From NCBI GenBank assembly GCA_902702965.1, contig CACRXP010000006.1, forward strand, positions 1,317,515-1,381,514: a stretch of 64,000 nucleotides of DNA, written 5' to 3'. Numbering within the stretch: position 1 is the first letter of the stretch; each line of letters opens with the position of its first letter. The notes below the pieces were generated by a model. The model saw only the letters and a list, made by a program, of their open reading frames with translations. It was not told the DNA's origin and made no database searches. This stretch comes from Spirometra erinaceieuropaei (taxonomy: Eukaryota > Platyhelminthes > Cestoda > Diphyllobothriidea > Diphyllobothriidae). Shown here piece by piece: positions 10,209 to 30,859 of the stretch. The position numbers and the translations under genes are program-made.

Positions 10209-11280
10209 CGCTCCCTCTTTTTTGCCTACAAATATACCTTTCTTTGAAATATACTTTCACCAGAAATTAGGCCATCGCCTAAGTTATCGGTATTCAAGTC
10301 GAAATTACGCAAGCACTGTACACCGGAAAGCATAAACGCACTGTCAACGGTCTCATTCCCGAACACTCAGCTCTTTGACTTTGGAAAGGGTCCACCTGGG
10401 ATTTAGTGGTAGAGCAAGTGGAAACCCTCACTTATGTCTTTACAAACCAATTCCTCGAACAATCCACACGGAACTCCGACAGAACTTTCTTTGGGACGAC
10501 CATTATCCTTCGTATCAATACTCTGCCAACAGCACCGCAGGACTCTCCAGATCCAAGAGCGGCTGAGCCGTTTGCTATTTGCTTCATATTGTTGGCTTGG
10601 TTAAAAAGCTTCTCATACACCTTTAAATACTTCGTCTCGTACCTAGAATACCTTACGTATCCTTTGAATTAATAATAAGAGTCGACAATACACCATCAGG
10701 ACAATGTGCAAAAAACCTGCCGCAAGTGGGATTTAAACTCAGGTCCCGTCGTGGGGTGACCAGTGTAGTGTAAACAGCAACTAAACTACAAATAGTAATA
10801 AATAAGTGGGGGATGCTGCGTTTCTTACAAGAAAAATGACGATAGCAAAAAGAGTATAAGAAAAACGACAAAGGGTAAATAATTGTACAGACTCACGAAA
10901 AATAAAGCCTTCCCCTGAATCGTTGCCCGTAGGGTGAATGTTCTGGGTAAAATCCGAGACGAAGTCAGTGAATGAGGCTTGTAGCTCAGGCGAAATTACG
11001 TCCAGTTAAATATGACCAAAAGATATAAAAGTTGCGTGTCGATTGACTAAAAGCGATTGACGAAAATGAGTTCAATCAACGAAACAATGACACCAAGCAG
11101 CAGACGGACACGAAAATCACGCTTTTTCACAAGTCGAAACCAAGTGTGTGTATTTTAGTTAATTTAAACAATAGTACAGAAATGTTCAGGTGTACAAGAA
11201 AGTTTAGAGTAAAAAATCGAAAATGTGCGCAAACCTACACCAGCGACATCACCACTAGACTATCAGCGCACAGTGAATAG
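10209..11280. other. No gene seen; 3' UTR of element 2 and possible tRNA-like relic
   Basis: 10,209 to about 10,670 is probably the 3' UTR of element 2. On the minus strand at about 10,700-10,790 there is a TAGTTTAGTTG (A-box-like) followed by GAGTTTAAATCCC (B-box-like), which could be the head of an old tRNA-derived SINE, though the stems do not pair well. From about 10,860 to 11,280 is likely 5' UTR of element 3. Confidence 0.4.
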
Positions 11281-12414
11281 ACTGAAATAAATAAAGGAGT
11301 AAACATTATTCGTAGTACAAACGACTGCAACGCTGTATATATCGCTGTCAAGTCACCTCCCGCAAAACGAGCAAGGAGTCTAGTAAGCTGTATGGATATC
11401 AAATACGAAGACGAAGCCTGTACGACATGTTTCGGACTCCATCAAAAATTTGCGGAAATGGAGAAGGAGATAAAGTGCCTTAAAGTGGAGATGGAGAAGT
11501 TGAGGAATCTCCCTCGTTATTCATCCAAAGAGGATGAAAGTGCGCGAACATACGCAAACACGGCTTCCTCGGCAGTGTCGACAGAGGAGAAAGAAAATAG
11601 TAGGAATCACAACCAGTGTCTTGTGCTAGAAAAGAGTGGTAAGACGCGATCTCAGCGAACAAAAAGAAATCTCAGGGTACCTCGAAAATTCAAAAGGCAA
11701 TTTGGCGAGCATACGTTTGCTTTCGATAAATTCTCTACCTCGAAAAGGCACAGATCGTCAGACAAGGGAACAAGATTTGGCTACACTACAGACGAAAATC
11801 ACGCCGCTAAAAACGACAAATGATCAAAAGATCGTGGTAAACGGGCAGTCATGCGTTAGTCTTGCCGAATCAAACCTTCCTAAATCGGTGGAAGGCGGTA
11901 GCCGGGATATACGCGATGAAGACTCTGCAGGTAGATTAAACCACAAGGCTGTCTAGTTGATCGCAGTAAATGCATTGTTATAAAGGGCATGCCTGAGTCT
12001 GTTTCCGACACTCCAAAGGACAGAATACAGCATGACATCGAAATATTCCAGGAATATCTCAAATCGATCTTAATAGGAGACGAGTAAGTCGCAGTATTAA
12101 AGGCTTTCAAGATGGGCCAAATAAAAGACTCAAAACATGAACCAGACCGACCGAGACCGTTAAAAATTGCCTTTGAGAGTGACGATCAAGCGCAGCTACT
12201 GTTGAGCAGGAAATCTGCGCTTTAACATGCCCATCCATCGGTTTATTTTCAGCGGGACTTTTCACCCACGGAGCGAGAACAATGGAAGGGGCTCAAATTG
12301 GAAGTCCTCAGGCAGTCGAGTCTGGGCGAGACAAATCTCAGAATAGTGGACGGAAAAATTGTACGCGTCCAGAGGTCATTCCTCTGGAGAGAGCCCATAA
12401 CTCTAACAGCTTAG
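11281..12414 (+). pseudogene. ORF1 of element 3, decayed
   Basis: The frame is open from 11,281 (first ATG at 11,392). It carries PPAKRARS and YEDEACTTC with a CxxC pair, then a coiled coil (KFAEMEKEIKCLKVEMEKL), matching element 1 ORF1. It stops at 11,823; sequence shifts frame and returns by 11,959 with CIVIKGMPES, an RRM-like start. Further stops lie near 12,085 and 12,225. The C-terminal part has RPRPLKIAF and a YFQRDFSPTEREQWKGL helix as in LINE ORF1 C-terminal domains. It ends with a TAG at 12,412-12,414, so it overlaps the ORF2 frame; element 1 has TAATG at the equivalent place. Confidence 0.75.
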
Positions 12415-15383
12415 AAGTGATTGAAAGCAGTTCATCCCGATCAGCTCCGACCGGTTTTTGCATTCAATCCCAGGAAGTGGATAAACGTCCGTGTGCCGGA
12501 GTTGCTCGTGCCAAATTGAGATTTTTGTATACCAATGCTCAAAGTCTCGTTTCAAAGATCGACAAACTCAAAGCGATAGTATCAGAACGAATCCCCGACG
12601 TCATCGCCGTTATGGAAACTTGGCTTAATGCCGAAATTGTGGATGCCGAGATTTCGATACCGGATTACCAGCTCTTTCGTAGAGACCGTCAAAATAGACA
12701 GGGCGGTGGGGTAGTCGTATATGTAAGGGCAGGAATTTCGGCACTTGAAAGAGCCCACACACTCTCCCTTGAATATGAATCCGTCTGGATAAAGATAAAG
12801 AAGAGCAATGCACAAAATCTAGAATTCCTGGCGATTTACAGACCACCAAACCTTCTGAATGCAGCTGATAAGTCGCACCTCGGTTTAGTCAAAGACGAAG
12901 CTAGCCTCCAAGAGGTACTTATTGCCGGAGATTTCAACGCACCTGCAATAGAGTGGGAAACTATGTCAGTTAACGGCGGGCCAGCTTCTTTCAGCAATAA
13001 GCTACTGGACCACATACTCGATCTCCCTCTGCCGCAAAATGTGATGGTACCAACAAGCTTTCGAGAAAACCAGAGAGCGAATTGTCTAGACCTGGTTTTC
13101 ACAAAAGACTTCTCTAATATCGACGAAGTGTATTCCAATGCACCTCTCAGGAAAAGTGACAATACTAGGCTAGTATGGGACTACTCGCTCTTCTCTCAAC
13201 GCCAGAAGAGAACAAAGGGCCAACCTAATATATGGAAGGCAGATTTTAACACGATGAAGAACGAATTGATGTCCGTGGATTGGGACCAATTGCTCAGGAG
13301 AGATCCGGAGGACGACTGGAGATCTTTTAAGACGATTTCACTCGATCTGATTCGACGCTGTTGTCCACCTAAAGTACAAAAAACAACTAGTCGACCTGCT
13401 TGGTTAACTAGGAACCTAAATAGGCAGCTACGGAAGAAAAGGAAAAGATGGAAATTATTCAGGGAAACTGCGTCACCAGCGCATTTCGAAGAATTTCGTC
13501 GTCAACGAAATGCAGTCAAAAAATGTATCCGTCAGGCACGGAAGGAGTATGAAACCCAAATAATCCGACAGGCTGAACAGAAGCCCAAGATTTTATATCA
13601 CTATATTAACAGTAGACTGAAAAACAAGGGCCTGGTCGCAGTGCTGAAGGCTGATAATGGTGTAGAAATCATTGAGAATAGCGTGAAATCCGAACACTTA
13701 GGACAGTATTGCGCCTCGGTTTTTACTAGAGAAACAGAGTTTCGCAGTCGCAGTGCCAACAATGCTGTTGAGACTGCTGGCCCCGTGCTTGACTCCATAC
13801 TCTTCCCGACAGCTGTCGTGGAATAGGTGCTGCAAAATCTCAAAGAAGCAAAGTCATCGGGTCCGGACAATATACCGGCCAAATTCTTGAAAGAACTGAC
13901 TAATGAACTCTCCAAACCACAGGCACACATCTTCCTCTCGTCATTCGAATTAGGGAGGCTGCCATCCGAATGGAAGACAGCAAATATCTTTCCGATATAC
14001 GAGGGCGGGGCTCGCACTAATGCTAACAATTACCGGCCTGTTAGTCTAACCTGTATCTGCTGTAAAATAATGGACGCCATAGCTAAGAAAGCAACAATGA
14101 AGTTCCTGGAGCAGGGCCATTTACTCTCAGACCTGCAGCACGGCTTCAGACAGAACCGCCCGTGCCTTTCCAGTTTATTGCTCTTGACGGAACAATGGAC
14201 TCGCGCACTGGACGAGGATGGTAGGGTCGATGTCATCTATACAGACATCAAGAAAGCGTTCGACGGCGTCCCACACAAACGCCTAATCTAAAAACTTTCT
14301 GAAATTGGGATAAGAGGAAGGCTGCTGACACGGATAACAGATTTTCTTACAGGGAGATCACAAACAGTGTGCATTGAGGCCTCAAGGTCAACTCCTACCC
14401 GCGTTCTAAGTGGTGTACCCCAGGGCTCCGTCTTAGGACCGTAGCTATTCCTGGTTTACATTAACGACTGCATTGACGACCTGGGATGCAGCGCCATCAT
14501 GTTTGCTGACGATGTTGAGCTGTGGAGAGCCATCAGATCTGACGAAGACAGGTACGCGCTTCAAGACAGTCTCAACCGCCTGAACAGTTGGTCAGCTCGT
14601 TGGCTCCTTAATTTTAATGCGGACAAATGTGTGGTCCTGAGACTCCGCACAAAAAGACCAGTTAGGAGGACGATTCCTTTCAATACGTCCTTGGTGGTGA
14701 GCCCCTTTCAAATGTTGTGGAACAGAATGACCTGGACGTTCTAATGACCTCCACACTGAAACCCTCATCACAATGTCAAAGGGCAACCAAAAGTGCGATA
14801 AAGGTGTTATTTGCGCCGAGGCGAGAATTTGTGCAGATCGATAAAGAGGTGTTCGGAAAAACCTATGGGGCATTCGTCCGGTCTCATTTAGAGTATGCAG
14901 TCCAGGCCTGGCGACCGTGGTTGAAGAAAGATTATCAACGACTGGAAAGAGTACAGGCGAGGGCTACGAAGATGGTCAATAATCTTCATCATTTACCTCA
15001 CGAAACCAGGCTAACCGAGCTAAATCTGTTTCCTCTAAATTACAGGCAACTTTGCGGCGATCTCATTCAAACCTACAGGATTGTCAGAGGCCGTGAGTGT
15101 GCCCTAGACTTTGATGAATTCTTCGAATTGGCCGGGACTGATCGTCTGCGTGGTCATCCCTTTACACTGCAGAGGAAGCTGGCTAATTCGGACGTCCGAC
15201 GGAACGCCTTCTCTCACATGGTCATTGGGGCATAGAACGGACTCCCGGATGCGATGGTTCTTTCCGAAAGTGTCGAATCCCTTAAGTGTAGACTACATGC
15301 TCATTTGTTGAGAAACTGCTGTACATATAATCAAGATTGTTTTAGCGGCGGCAGTTTGCGCCTGGCTCACAATTGCCGCTAAC
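12282..15383 (+). pseudogene. ORF2 of element 3: endonuclease-reverse transcriptase with stops
   Basis: The longest intact piece is 12,282-13,826 (514 codons) and holds the whole endonuclease: YTNAQSLVSKIDKLK, ETWLN, YRPPN, AGDFNAPAIEW, CLDLVFTK. The SDH motif reads KSDNTRL, so the catalytic His is Asn. After a TAG at 13,824 the same frame continues with SGPDNIPAKFL, NYRPVSLTC, GFRQNRPC and DIKKAFDGVPH to a TAA at 14,289. Another stop follows SGVPQGSVLGP, then MFADDVELW shows an intact active-site box at 14,499. A frameshift near 14,700-14,720 moves coding to 14,717-15,235, and similarity goes on past that TAG to 15,383. Dead copy. Confidence 0.92.
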
Positions 15384-15499
15384 TTTTTAACTTTCCGCAT
15401 TTGCTGATGTAATTAATGACTTTATTTCTGTTTATCGATATGAACAGGGAGCTCAAGGTCGAAAGCCTTATTCCCTTAATAAACTGACTTAAACTCTGT

Positions 15500-18400
15500 T
15501 TTGAATTGGCTACTAGATCCACTACTATCGCTCCTCCGCCACGGCGACTATTTTCGCGGTTCTTGCTGTCATCTCCCTCATTTCGACTTCAAGCGGTCTG
15601 TCGTCGCTCACGGCGAAACCCTAAGAATTCGCCGTCTACTAGTAGTTTGGTCGTATCTCCCTTGCTCCCTTCTCGGCTTAGCTCGGAACGGACTGTGATC
15701 GATCGCATCTGGGTTCCTCTCGGCTGGCCTCTTTGACGGGAATAGTCTCATCTGATGTATCAATTCTGCCCTGATGATGTCCGTTCAGACTCCCGTATAC
15801 AATACCACATGCAGGCCAGTCCTATCTGACCCATATACATACCCTTTCATGAAATCCGCTAAACACTACCACATGCAGACCGGCTCTGCCCGCACTCTTA
15901 CAATTTCCTGAGCGACAGTTTTTCTCCTTTAAAGTTAATCTAATCAAATCCATTTTGTTTATTTGGTAAAGGAGTTTTTTCTTTGTTCGCTCCTCATTTT
16001 TTTCTGGCCAAACTGCTTCTTCGAAAAGCATGAGCTATATATTCTGGAGATTCTGTCCATCTGTTTTAAAATTCATATGAAAATTTATTTTTACTTGCTG
16101 TGATGGGAACCGAAGGGTCTCTAATAAAAAAATTCATTTATTTATCCAAAGTGGTCTAATCGAACTGAACAAGATAATTTATTAGGATTTCAAACTGAAA
16201 CCCTTTGTAGCAAACGAACCACGCACACCGCGTCCCCTAGAAATATACTACGCTAAAAAATACCGACGCTCAAAAAGACTTGGTTTGGTTTATCAGCTGT
16301 TATTCATTAGCGATGGAATAACTGCTCAAACCGAAAACATATAAACCAAAAAACGACCTTATGACGAGTCAGTAATTAAAAATCTCATATAACTGGCAAC
16401 GGAGGAAAATAAAACACAACAGGACATAATAAAAAACAGCAAAAAATACTGGGTATTAGTACTTTGATAACTGATATTTTGCTTTTAGAATTAATCTAAT
16501 TTATGAAAACACAAAAACGACTAAATTGTCTATGATGGTTTGGTCTATACGAATAGTAAGCACGAAAGTTGAATTTCGTTACGAGGAAAGGCACTTTCTT
16601 GTCTTTTTCCAGCTTATTTTGATCCCCACAAAGAAAGTTTTGCTGGGATTGGGATCAGGAATGGCGACTGAAATAAATCTGCTTCGAATGTCGGAGGCGG
16701 AAAGGCTGTCTATGGTCTAACTGATTAAATTGTAGCCGCTGGCTAAATTAGAATCATTCCCCTTTTGAGCTTTAAACAGGGTCATTATCCTACGAAATTA
16801 CGGTGCTCATCGGACTTCGGTGAATGCCGCTGCAGCTTAATGCGTCCTTTACGATGTCTATGAATACCCTCCCATTTATGGCCTCCGCTGTCAACCGCCA
16901 GGTCGGTCGCTATCCGAGTTTAATGGCCATCCAAGCCATCAGGTGTCTACAGCTCTTGAAAGTTGCTGTTGATTCAGTGTGCTCCCGTGGGAAATTCATC
17001 CCACCCGGGTCGACTTCGGAGGCTTGTCCAAAAACAAAACGTCCTCACAAAAGCAAATGCTGTTCTGGAACGAAGTCATGGGATCAATATATTTTTGGGG
17101 AAACGAAAATGTCCGCTTATAAGTTTCCTAGTTATAATTCGCTTTGTAATGACGTTTTGTTGATAGGGGCAGAATTCTTTCATGCTTTTTAGCTATGCGC
17201 TTAGAAAACATTGATAGATATTCCCCGCGAATAGCCTTAAAGGGCATATAATACAATTTTTTAAGGTACGGCAAATAACATCGTCCTTTTTGGTTGTGGA
17301 CGTTTTGGCGCACCTTGCTTCATTAGAGGCACTGTTCCATTATCAATGATAATCCACAATGTGATTGAAAGACAATTGGCCGCGAATTTTCGCATGCTTT
17401 CAGAATCGGCCTCCGACAGTTCGTGATTCGATAGCAATACAGTGCATAATCTTCATCGTATGGCACACTATGGAAAGTGGCAGTATTTCACAGGTATTCC
17501 AAATATAGCTGTATACGCCTTTTAATTATCGGAATGGTAAATAAAATTACTGTCGCACAAGTTTTTTGCCACATTTCATGACACAAAACCGTCAATTTGT
17601 GAAGCAGAATTTTTATAGCTTGACCCACTCCTCGTTTCTTCAAAGCAAGGGGATTTTCATGGGTGCTAAATTTCATTTCCCGCCTCCAAACGCGATTTAT
17701 TTGAAATTGTGCATATTTGTATCAATTTCCATTTCTCGTGAAACGCGCAAAAGCAAGAGTCTATGGCATGCATTACTTAACAGCTTTAAAATAACTTGGT
17801 TATCGGGAAACGCCTGGTTCCGCCATATCTCGGCCTGCTTTCCCTCCTTAAAACGGAATCTAAATGAATTCTTCCTAAGTAGAAGAAGTCCTGCGCCCCA
17901 AATCAATTCAATAAATAAAAGCGATTACACTAAATGCAAGTTGTACTACCCACTCAAGCGTCGGTCACGATATTTCATGACTCAGGTCATCTGCCTCGAA
18001 TAATTTTGAGGTCTCAGTATGCTACATCTTTAGGTTCATTGATTTGACACTTCGAATGTCGCTACCAAGGATAATAAGTATTTTTCCCACAGCATGGCGA
18101 ATGCAGAGCCGGCGACAAGCACACTAATTAGTTTATAGAAATTGTAGACGCTCGTCGAATCCACCACACCTTCTTTTCCTTAACTCGTCTAACAAGACAG
18201 TCAAGAAGCCCGAAGGCGGGATCGGGTGCATTGGCGGACAAGCCTAAATAACCTGCCTGCGCAAGCCACCCGCGACTAATCTGCGCAAAATGGGCAAGTA
18301 TCTCACCAAAACAACAAAGGGAGGCTCGAATCCCGACTGAGTAAGGGTGCCTAAGAGGCCGTATTAAGCCGGAGAACTTGCAGCCGAACACACTTTTCTG

Positions 18401-19960
18401 AGTGCACTGACTCATCCCGTCAATTCGTAACCTTCGAAACTGGAGATTTAGGGCACCTTGGGAGTCCACATGCGCATCAGGATTTTTGTAGTGGAAAATA
18501 TACGTAGGGGACTGTGGGGACGCAGTCCCACAGTCGACGACACTCAAACTGTCTTTTCCCAGGCATCACTCTACTGCCGGAGCCGGTCGGCTATCCAATG
18601 AGGATATTGGGCATTGTTGCCGACAGAGCTGAAACGGCCTGCATACGCGTGCCACTCACATGACTCGCCCCCGCACGACACGTCAGTACTTCCCACGATT
18701 CGATGGGTAGCTCAGATCTCATGTATCAAAGTGGCGTAGATATCGCTTGGAGAAGGAGACGAAAAACCCGCTTGCCACTTGCATTACTGGTGCCTAATCT
18801 CTGCCTGTGGCGTGTGATACCGTAGGTGTGTCGTGGTCAGAGGACTTGTGATAACGTAGTCTAGTCTAACATTAATTACCGCAGATTTTCATGGGGCACA
18901 TTTTGACTGGATGTGGGTGGGCGGTATTGACAGTTGAGGCGGGTGCAACGGATGTTTGTTCGCCCTCCAAGCACTGGTTCACAAGTCGCTCAGCAATGGA
19001 TTTGTCAGCGACCGACCAAGCTGCACACCCATACAATCTAGTAAAGTTGCCTGCCCTCTCACAACCGAAAGATGCTGTGATAAATATGTTTTATGGAGGC
19101 GGCCTTTAGCGATCTGTCCGCTTCCAATAGAATTGGTAATAAAGTGGGAACACAACTCTGTCTGCATGCACACTATTTGATAAATATTTCTTTTTTCTTA
19201 TGGAAGTCATTGTGGGCTTGGGAAAAGACAGCCCGCCCAGTTGTTTTTCCTTTAATGTCTTTAGACGTTAATAAGATAAGGCATGCATTACCGTCCAAAC
19301 GGGCACATGGGATTCAATATTCCTGTTCATTTAAGACCCTACTACGAAAAATAAGGATTAAAAACAGCGAGTTGTTTTTGTAATTTTTTATTTGTTTCTG
19401 CGTGCACGGTCTTACCCAATCGTTCTGACGCGCTGCAAACCGTCCCGGTTCTTGTGAGCAGTTCCGTTTGCAGCGTAGTTTTTCTGTATCTTTGTCAACC
19501 GTTTTGAAATTTCGCTTTATGTGCTGCACGGTTACCCACTACGCTATGTTTTATTCTACTCGTCTTATGTGACAATGTAAGTAGTCGCACTTCGCTCTGC
19601 TTGCAACCCCTCCATGTTCCTTCCGTCTTTAATTTTCTGCTAAGTACCTTGGGGTTCACTCCGGATGATATACTGTTAAAGTTCTTGAAGAACGACGCTT
19701 CATGAATCCGGGGCGCATAGCTCCAAAACTGCTCGCCACTTCTGTCTTTTAGTCGACAAGCTTAACTCGCTATCGTGGAAAGTCCTCATTGATAATCTTC
19801 TTCATATCATGTCCCTGTAACTTAAAATGTTTCCTAATTAACAAAGTAACTGGGTTGGCATTTGCGAGAATAGTCGTGTCTAGCAGGCTAGTATTTTGTT
19901 CGTCTCAATCAATTTGTACTCTCTTTAATCGGCTTAATAAAGCCTTGCTTTTCGAACTCA
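15500..19960. other. 4.4 kb with no supported gene
   Basis: No ORF here shows domain motifs. Seen in it: two related CATGCAG-containing pieces at 15,790-15,880; a stretch at about 15,930-16,130 resembling 4,530-4,745; a 9-base inverted repeat GACTGTGGG...CCCACAGTC at about 18,510-18,538; and a B-box-like GGCTCGAATCC near 18,322 without a convincing A box. A 139-codon minus-strand frame at 18,128-18,547 has no recognisable domain. The part next to 19,960 is the likely upstream region of the aminotransferase gene. Confidence 0.5.
18128..18547 (-). other. Open frame of 139 codons, unknown
   Basis: A continuous minus-strand frame with no motif that I recognise. It overlaps the short inverted repeat near 18,510-18,538. 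It could be a fragment of a dispersed repeat or chance; there is no neighbour, splice pattern or promoter that supports a gene. Confidence 0.15.
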
Positions 19961-19961
19961 G

Positions 19962-20015
19962 GGACGAACTCCGTTTGGCTGTGGTTGGCGTCTTCGCCAT
20001 TGCTCCTTACACGCG
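19962..20015 (+). other. Likely 5' UTR of the aminotransferase gene
   Basis: A pyrimidine-containing acceptor-like end (CTTTTCGAACTCAG) lies at 19,948-19,961, 54 bases before the start codon. It could be the 3' end of a 5' UTR intron or a spliced-leader acceptor, as many flatworm mRNAs are trans-spliced. No spliced leader is visible, so this is inference. Confidence 0.3.
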
Positions 20016-29214
<9,199 letters not shown>

Positions 29215-29697
29215 CACACCCGCCTGCCCACCCGTCCTCTCTCACCCGAGTTCTACCTCCGTCCCCAACGTCCCGCCTACCTCAGAAGCCATCGCGCCAG
29301 GGAGTTTGGGGGATGGAGAGACAGCGCAAGAGAGAGAGAGATGGAATCGGTTTTCAGCACTTTTTGAAAACAAAATTATGTTTTTTTCAATCTCCCTTCC
29401 CCCCCCCCCACCCCCCGACGCTCCTCTTTTCACCTTATTTGTGTACTGACGTCCAATCGAGATTCCTTTCTCACATTCGCTCCCCCCAACCTCCTTTTGC
29501 AGGCTTTGTTTATTTTCGATTTCTCATTTCCCTCCGACTTACCACTCAAGTTGAAGGAAATTATATTTTTTTGCCCTAATAACCGGCCTCCTTCGTACGT
29601 CATCAGATCAATGTTGGGCAGGCCAGACAGGTGCAGAAGAGGAGTCAGGATAGACTATACGAGAGCAAGCGCTAGCAGAAAGCAGCATATGTATATA
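29215..29697 (+). other. Downstream flank of GPT
   Basis: Probable 3' UTR followed by a short GA run (near 29,326-29,340) and a C run (near 29,399-29,416). It ends in a TATATA tract that abuts the SINE array. No gene seen. Confidence 0.5.
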
Positions 29698-30406
29698 TAA
29701 TGGTAGGGGTCGCTCACCGATCGTTCATACGGAACTCACTCGTTCCGTTGTGCCTTAAGAGCTCTCTCTCGAGCCCAACCAGCAGCCGCACAGCTGCGCA
29801 TGATATAGGCAGTATGTTATTACCGACAAAGACAAGGGAGACTGGAATGGCCATTTCTGGCTTATTAGCCGTCGTCAGCCAGCCATACCCAAGCCCGAAG
29901 TGTGGAACACCCGAGCCTCGAACTCGCGACCTGTTGGTTTAGAAGTCAACGCCTCTACTCACCGGGCCACGAGCCCGTTGCCTTGTCGGTTTTCGATCGG
30001 GAATATACAATGGTAGGGGGCGCTCACCGATCGTTCATACGGAACTCACTCGTTCCGTTGTGCCTTATGGACTCTCTCTCGAGCCCAACCAGCAGCCGCA
30101 CAGCGGCGCATGATATACAGGCAGAATAGCATTACCGACAAAGACAACGGAGACTGGAATGGCCATTTCTGGCTTATTAGCCGTCGTCAGCCGGCCATAC
30201 CCAAGCCCGAAGTGTGGAACACCCGAGCCTCGAACTCGCGACCTGTTGGTTTAGAAGTCCACGCCTCTACCTACCGGGCCACAAGCCCGTTGCCCTGTCG
30301 GTTTTCGATCGGGAATATACAACGGTAGGCAGCGCTCACCGATCGTTCTTACGGAACTCACTCGTTCCGTTGTGCTTTACGGGCTCTCTCTCGAGTCCAA
30401 CCAGCC
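29698..30406 (-). repeat. Tandem SINE array, 310-312 base period
   Basis: Units restart at about 29,701, 30,011 and 30,323 (GGTAGGGGKCGCTCACCG), giving periods of 310 and 312 bases and a third partial unit. Read on the minus strand each unit has a tRNA-like core: A box GGCCCGGTGAGTAGAGG, an anticodon-loop-like GACTTCTAAACC, and a B box (GCGAGTTCGAGGC). The GACTTCTA loop and overall layout resemble tRNA-Arg(TCT), which is a suggestion only. The array is flanked by TA-rich tracts on both sides. Confidence 0.9.
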
Positions 30407-30486
30407 AGCTGGCTGACGACGGCTAATAAGCCAGAAATGGCCATTCCAGTCTCCCTTGTCTTTGTCGGTAATATCCTTCTGCCTAT
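30407..30486 (+). repeat. Inverted SINE tail fragment closing the array
   Basis: GGCTGACGACGGCTAATAAG and CCAGAAATGGCCATTCCAGT, in the opposite orientation to the array on its left, ending in CTTTGTCGGTAATATCC. It makes the array end as a foldback and abuts the (TA)n tract. Confidence 0.85.
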
Positions 30487-30512
30487 GTATATATATATAT
30501 ATATATATATAT
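30487..30512. repeat. (TA)n microsatellite
   Basis: About 13 TA units directly after the SINE array. Similar TA tracts border the SINE copy at 63.2-63.6 kb. Confidence 0.9.
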
Positions 30513-30859
30513 GGCCAAATTTCTCAGCAGCTACAATGAATACTCCGTGAAGGTTATCTCCGCGCAGAACCCAGAGACACTGCAGAGCCAGGCGATTCGG
30601 TATGATCCGGAGGGAGAGAGAGTTGGTTTCTCTCGTTTGGCAGTTGTCCAGCTGCCGATGAATCTTCCTGCATGCCCGGCGACGAGTGCGGATACGCTGT
30701 GGGGATCACCGTCTTCAGTGCGCTTGGCGGTTAGTCAATGCAAAGCCTTGTTGCGGCTCTCAGGTTGTCTTCGTTCTTTGGCGGGCTTGAAGTCGCCTGT
30801 CACTCCTTGGAGTTCTGGTTCAGGATGTGCTGCAGAGTTCTAGTTTTTGGGGTGCAGAT
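30513..30859. other. Short unassigned stretch
   Basis: A 110-codon plus-strand frame starts at 30,511 but has no motif, so I do not call it a gene. Confidence 0.3.

Larger units (their letters stand above)
11040..15500 (+). mobile_element. CR1-like non-LTR retrotransposon (element 3), defective
   Basis: Nearly full-length relative of element 1, in the opposite orientation: 5' UTR, ORF1 (11,281-12,414), ORF2 (12,282-15,383) and a 3' UTR to about 15,500, ending near a run AATAAACTGACTTAAA. ORF2 has in-frame stops at 13,824, 14,289 and about 14,442, a TAG at 15,233, and one frameshift near 14,700-14,720. ORF1 has shifts and stops. The endonuclease catalytic histidine is replaced by asparagine. 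The 5' boundary is a guess. Confidence 0.9.

Noticed and set aside
16824..17192. 122-codon frame considered as a transposase or integrase piece
   Set aside because: Translation on both strands shows no DDE or integrase motif and no relation to the Tc1-like end at 63.9 kb.
18300..18350. B-box-like GGCTCGAATCC as a sign of a tRNA or SINE
   Set aside because: No convincing A box at the right distance and no match to the SINE family in this window.
29698..30486. CRISPR-like array
   Set aside because: The repeats are 310-base units with no spacers and a tRNA-like core, in a eukaryotic setting.
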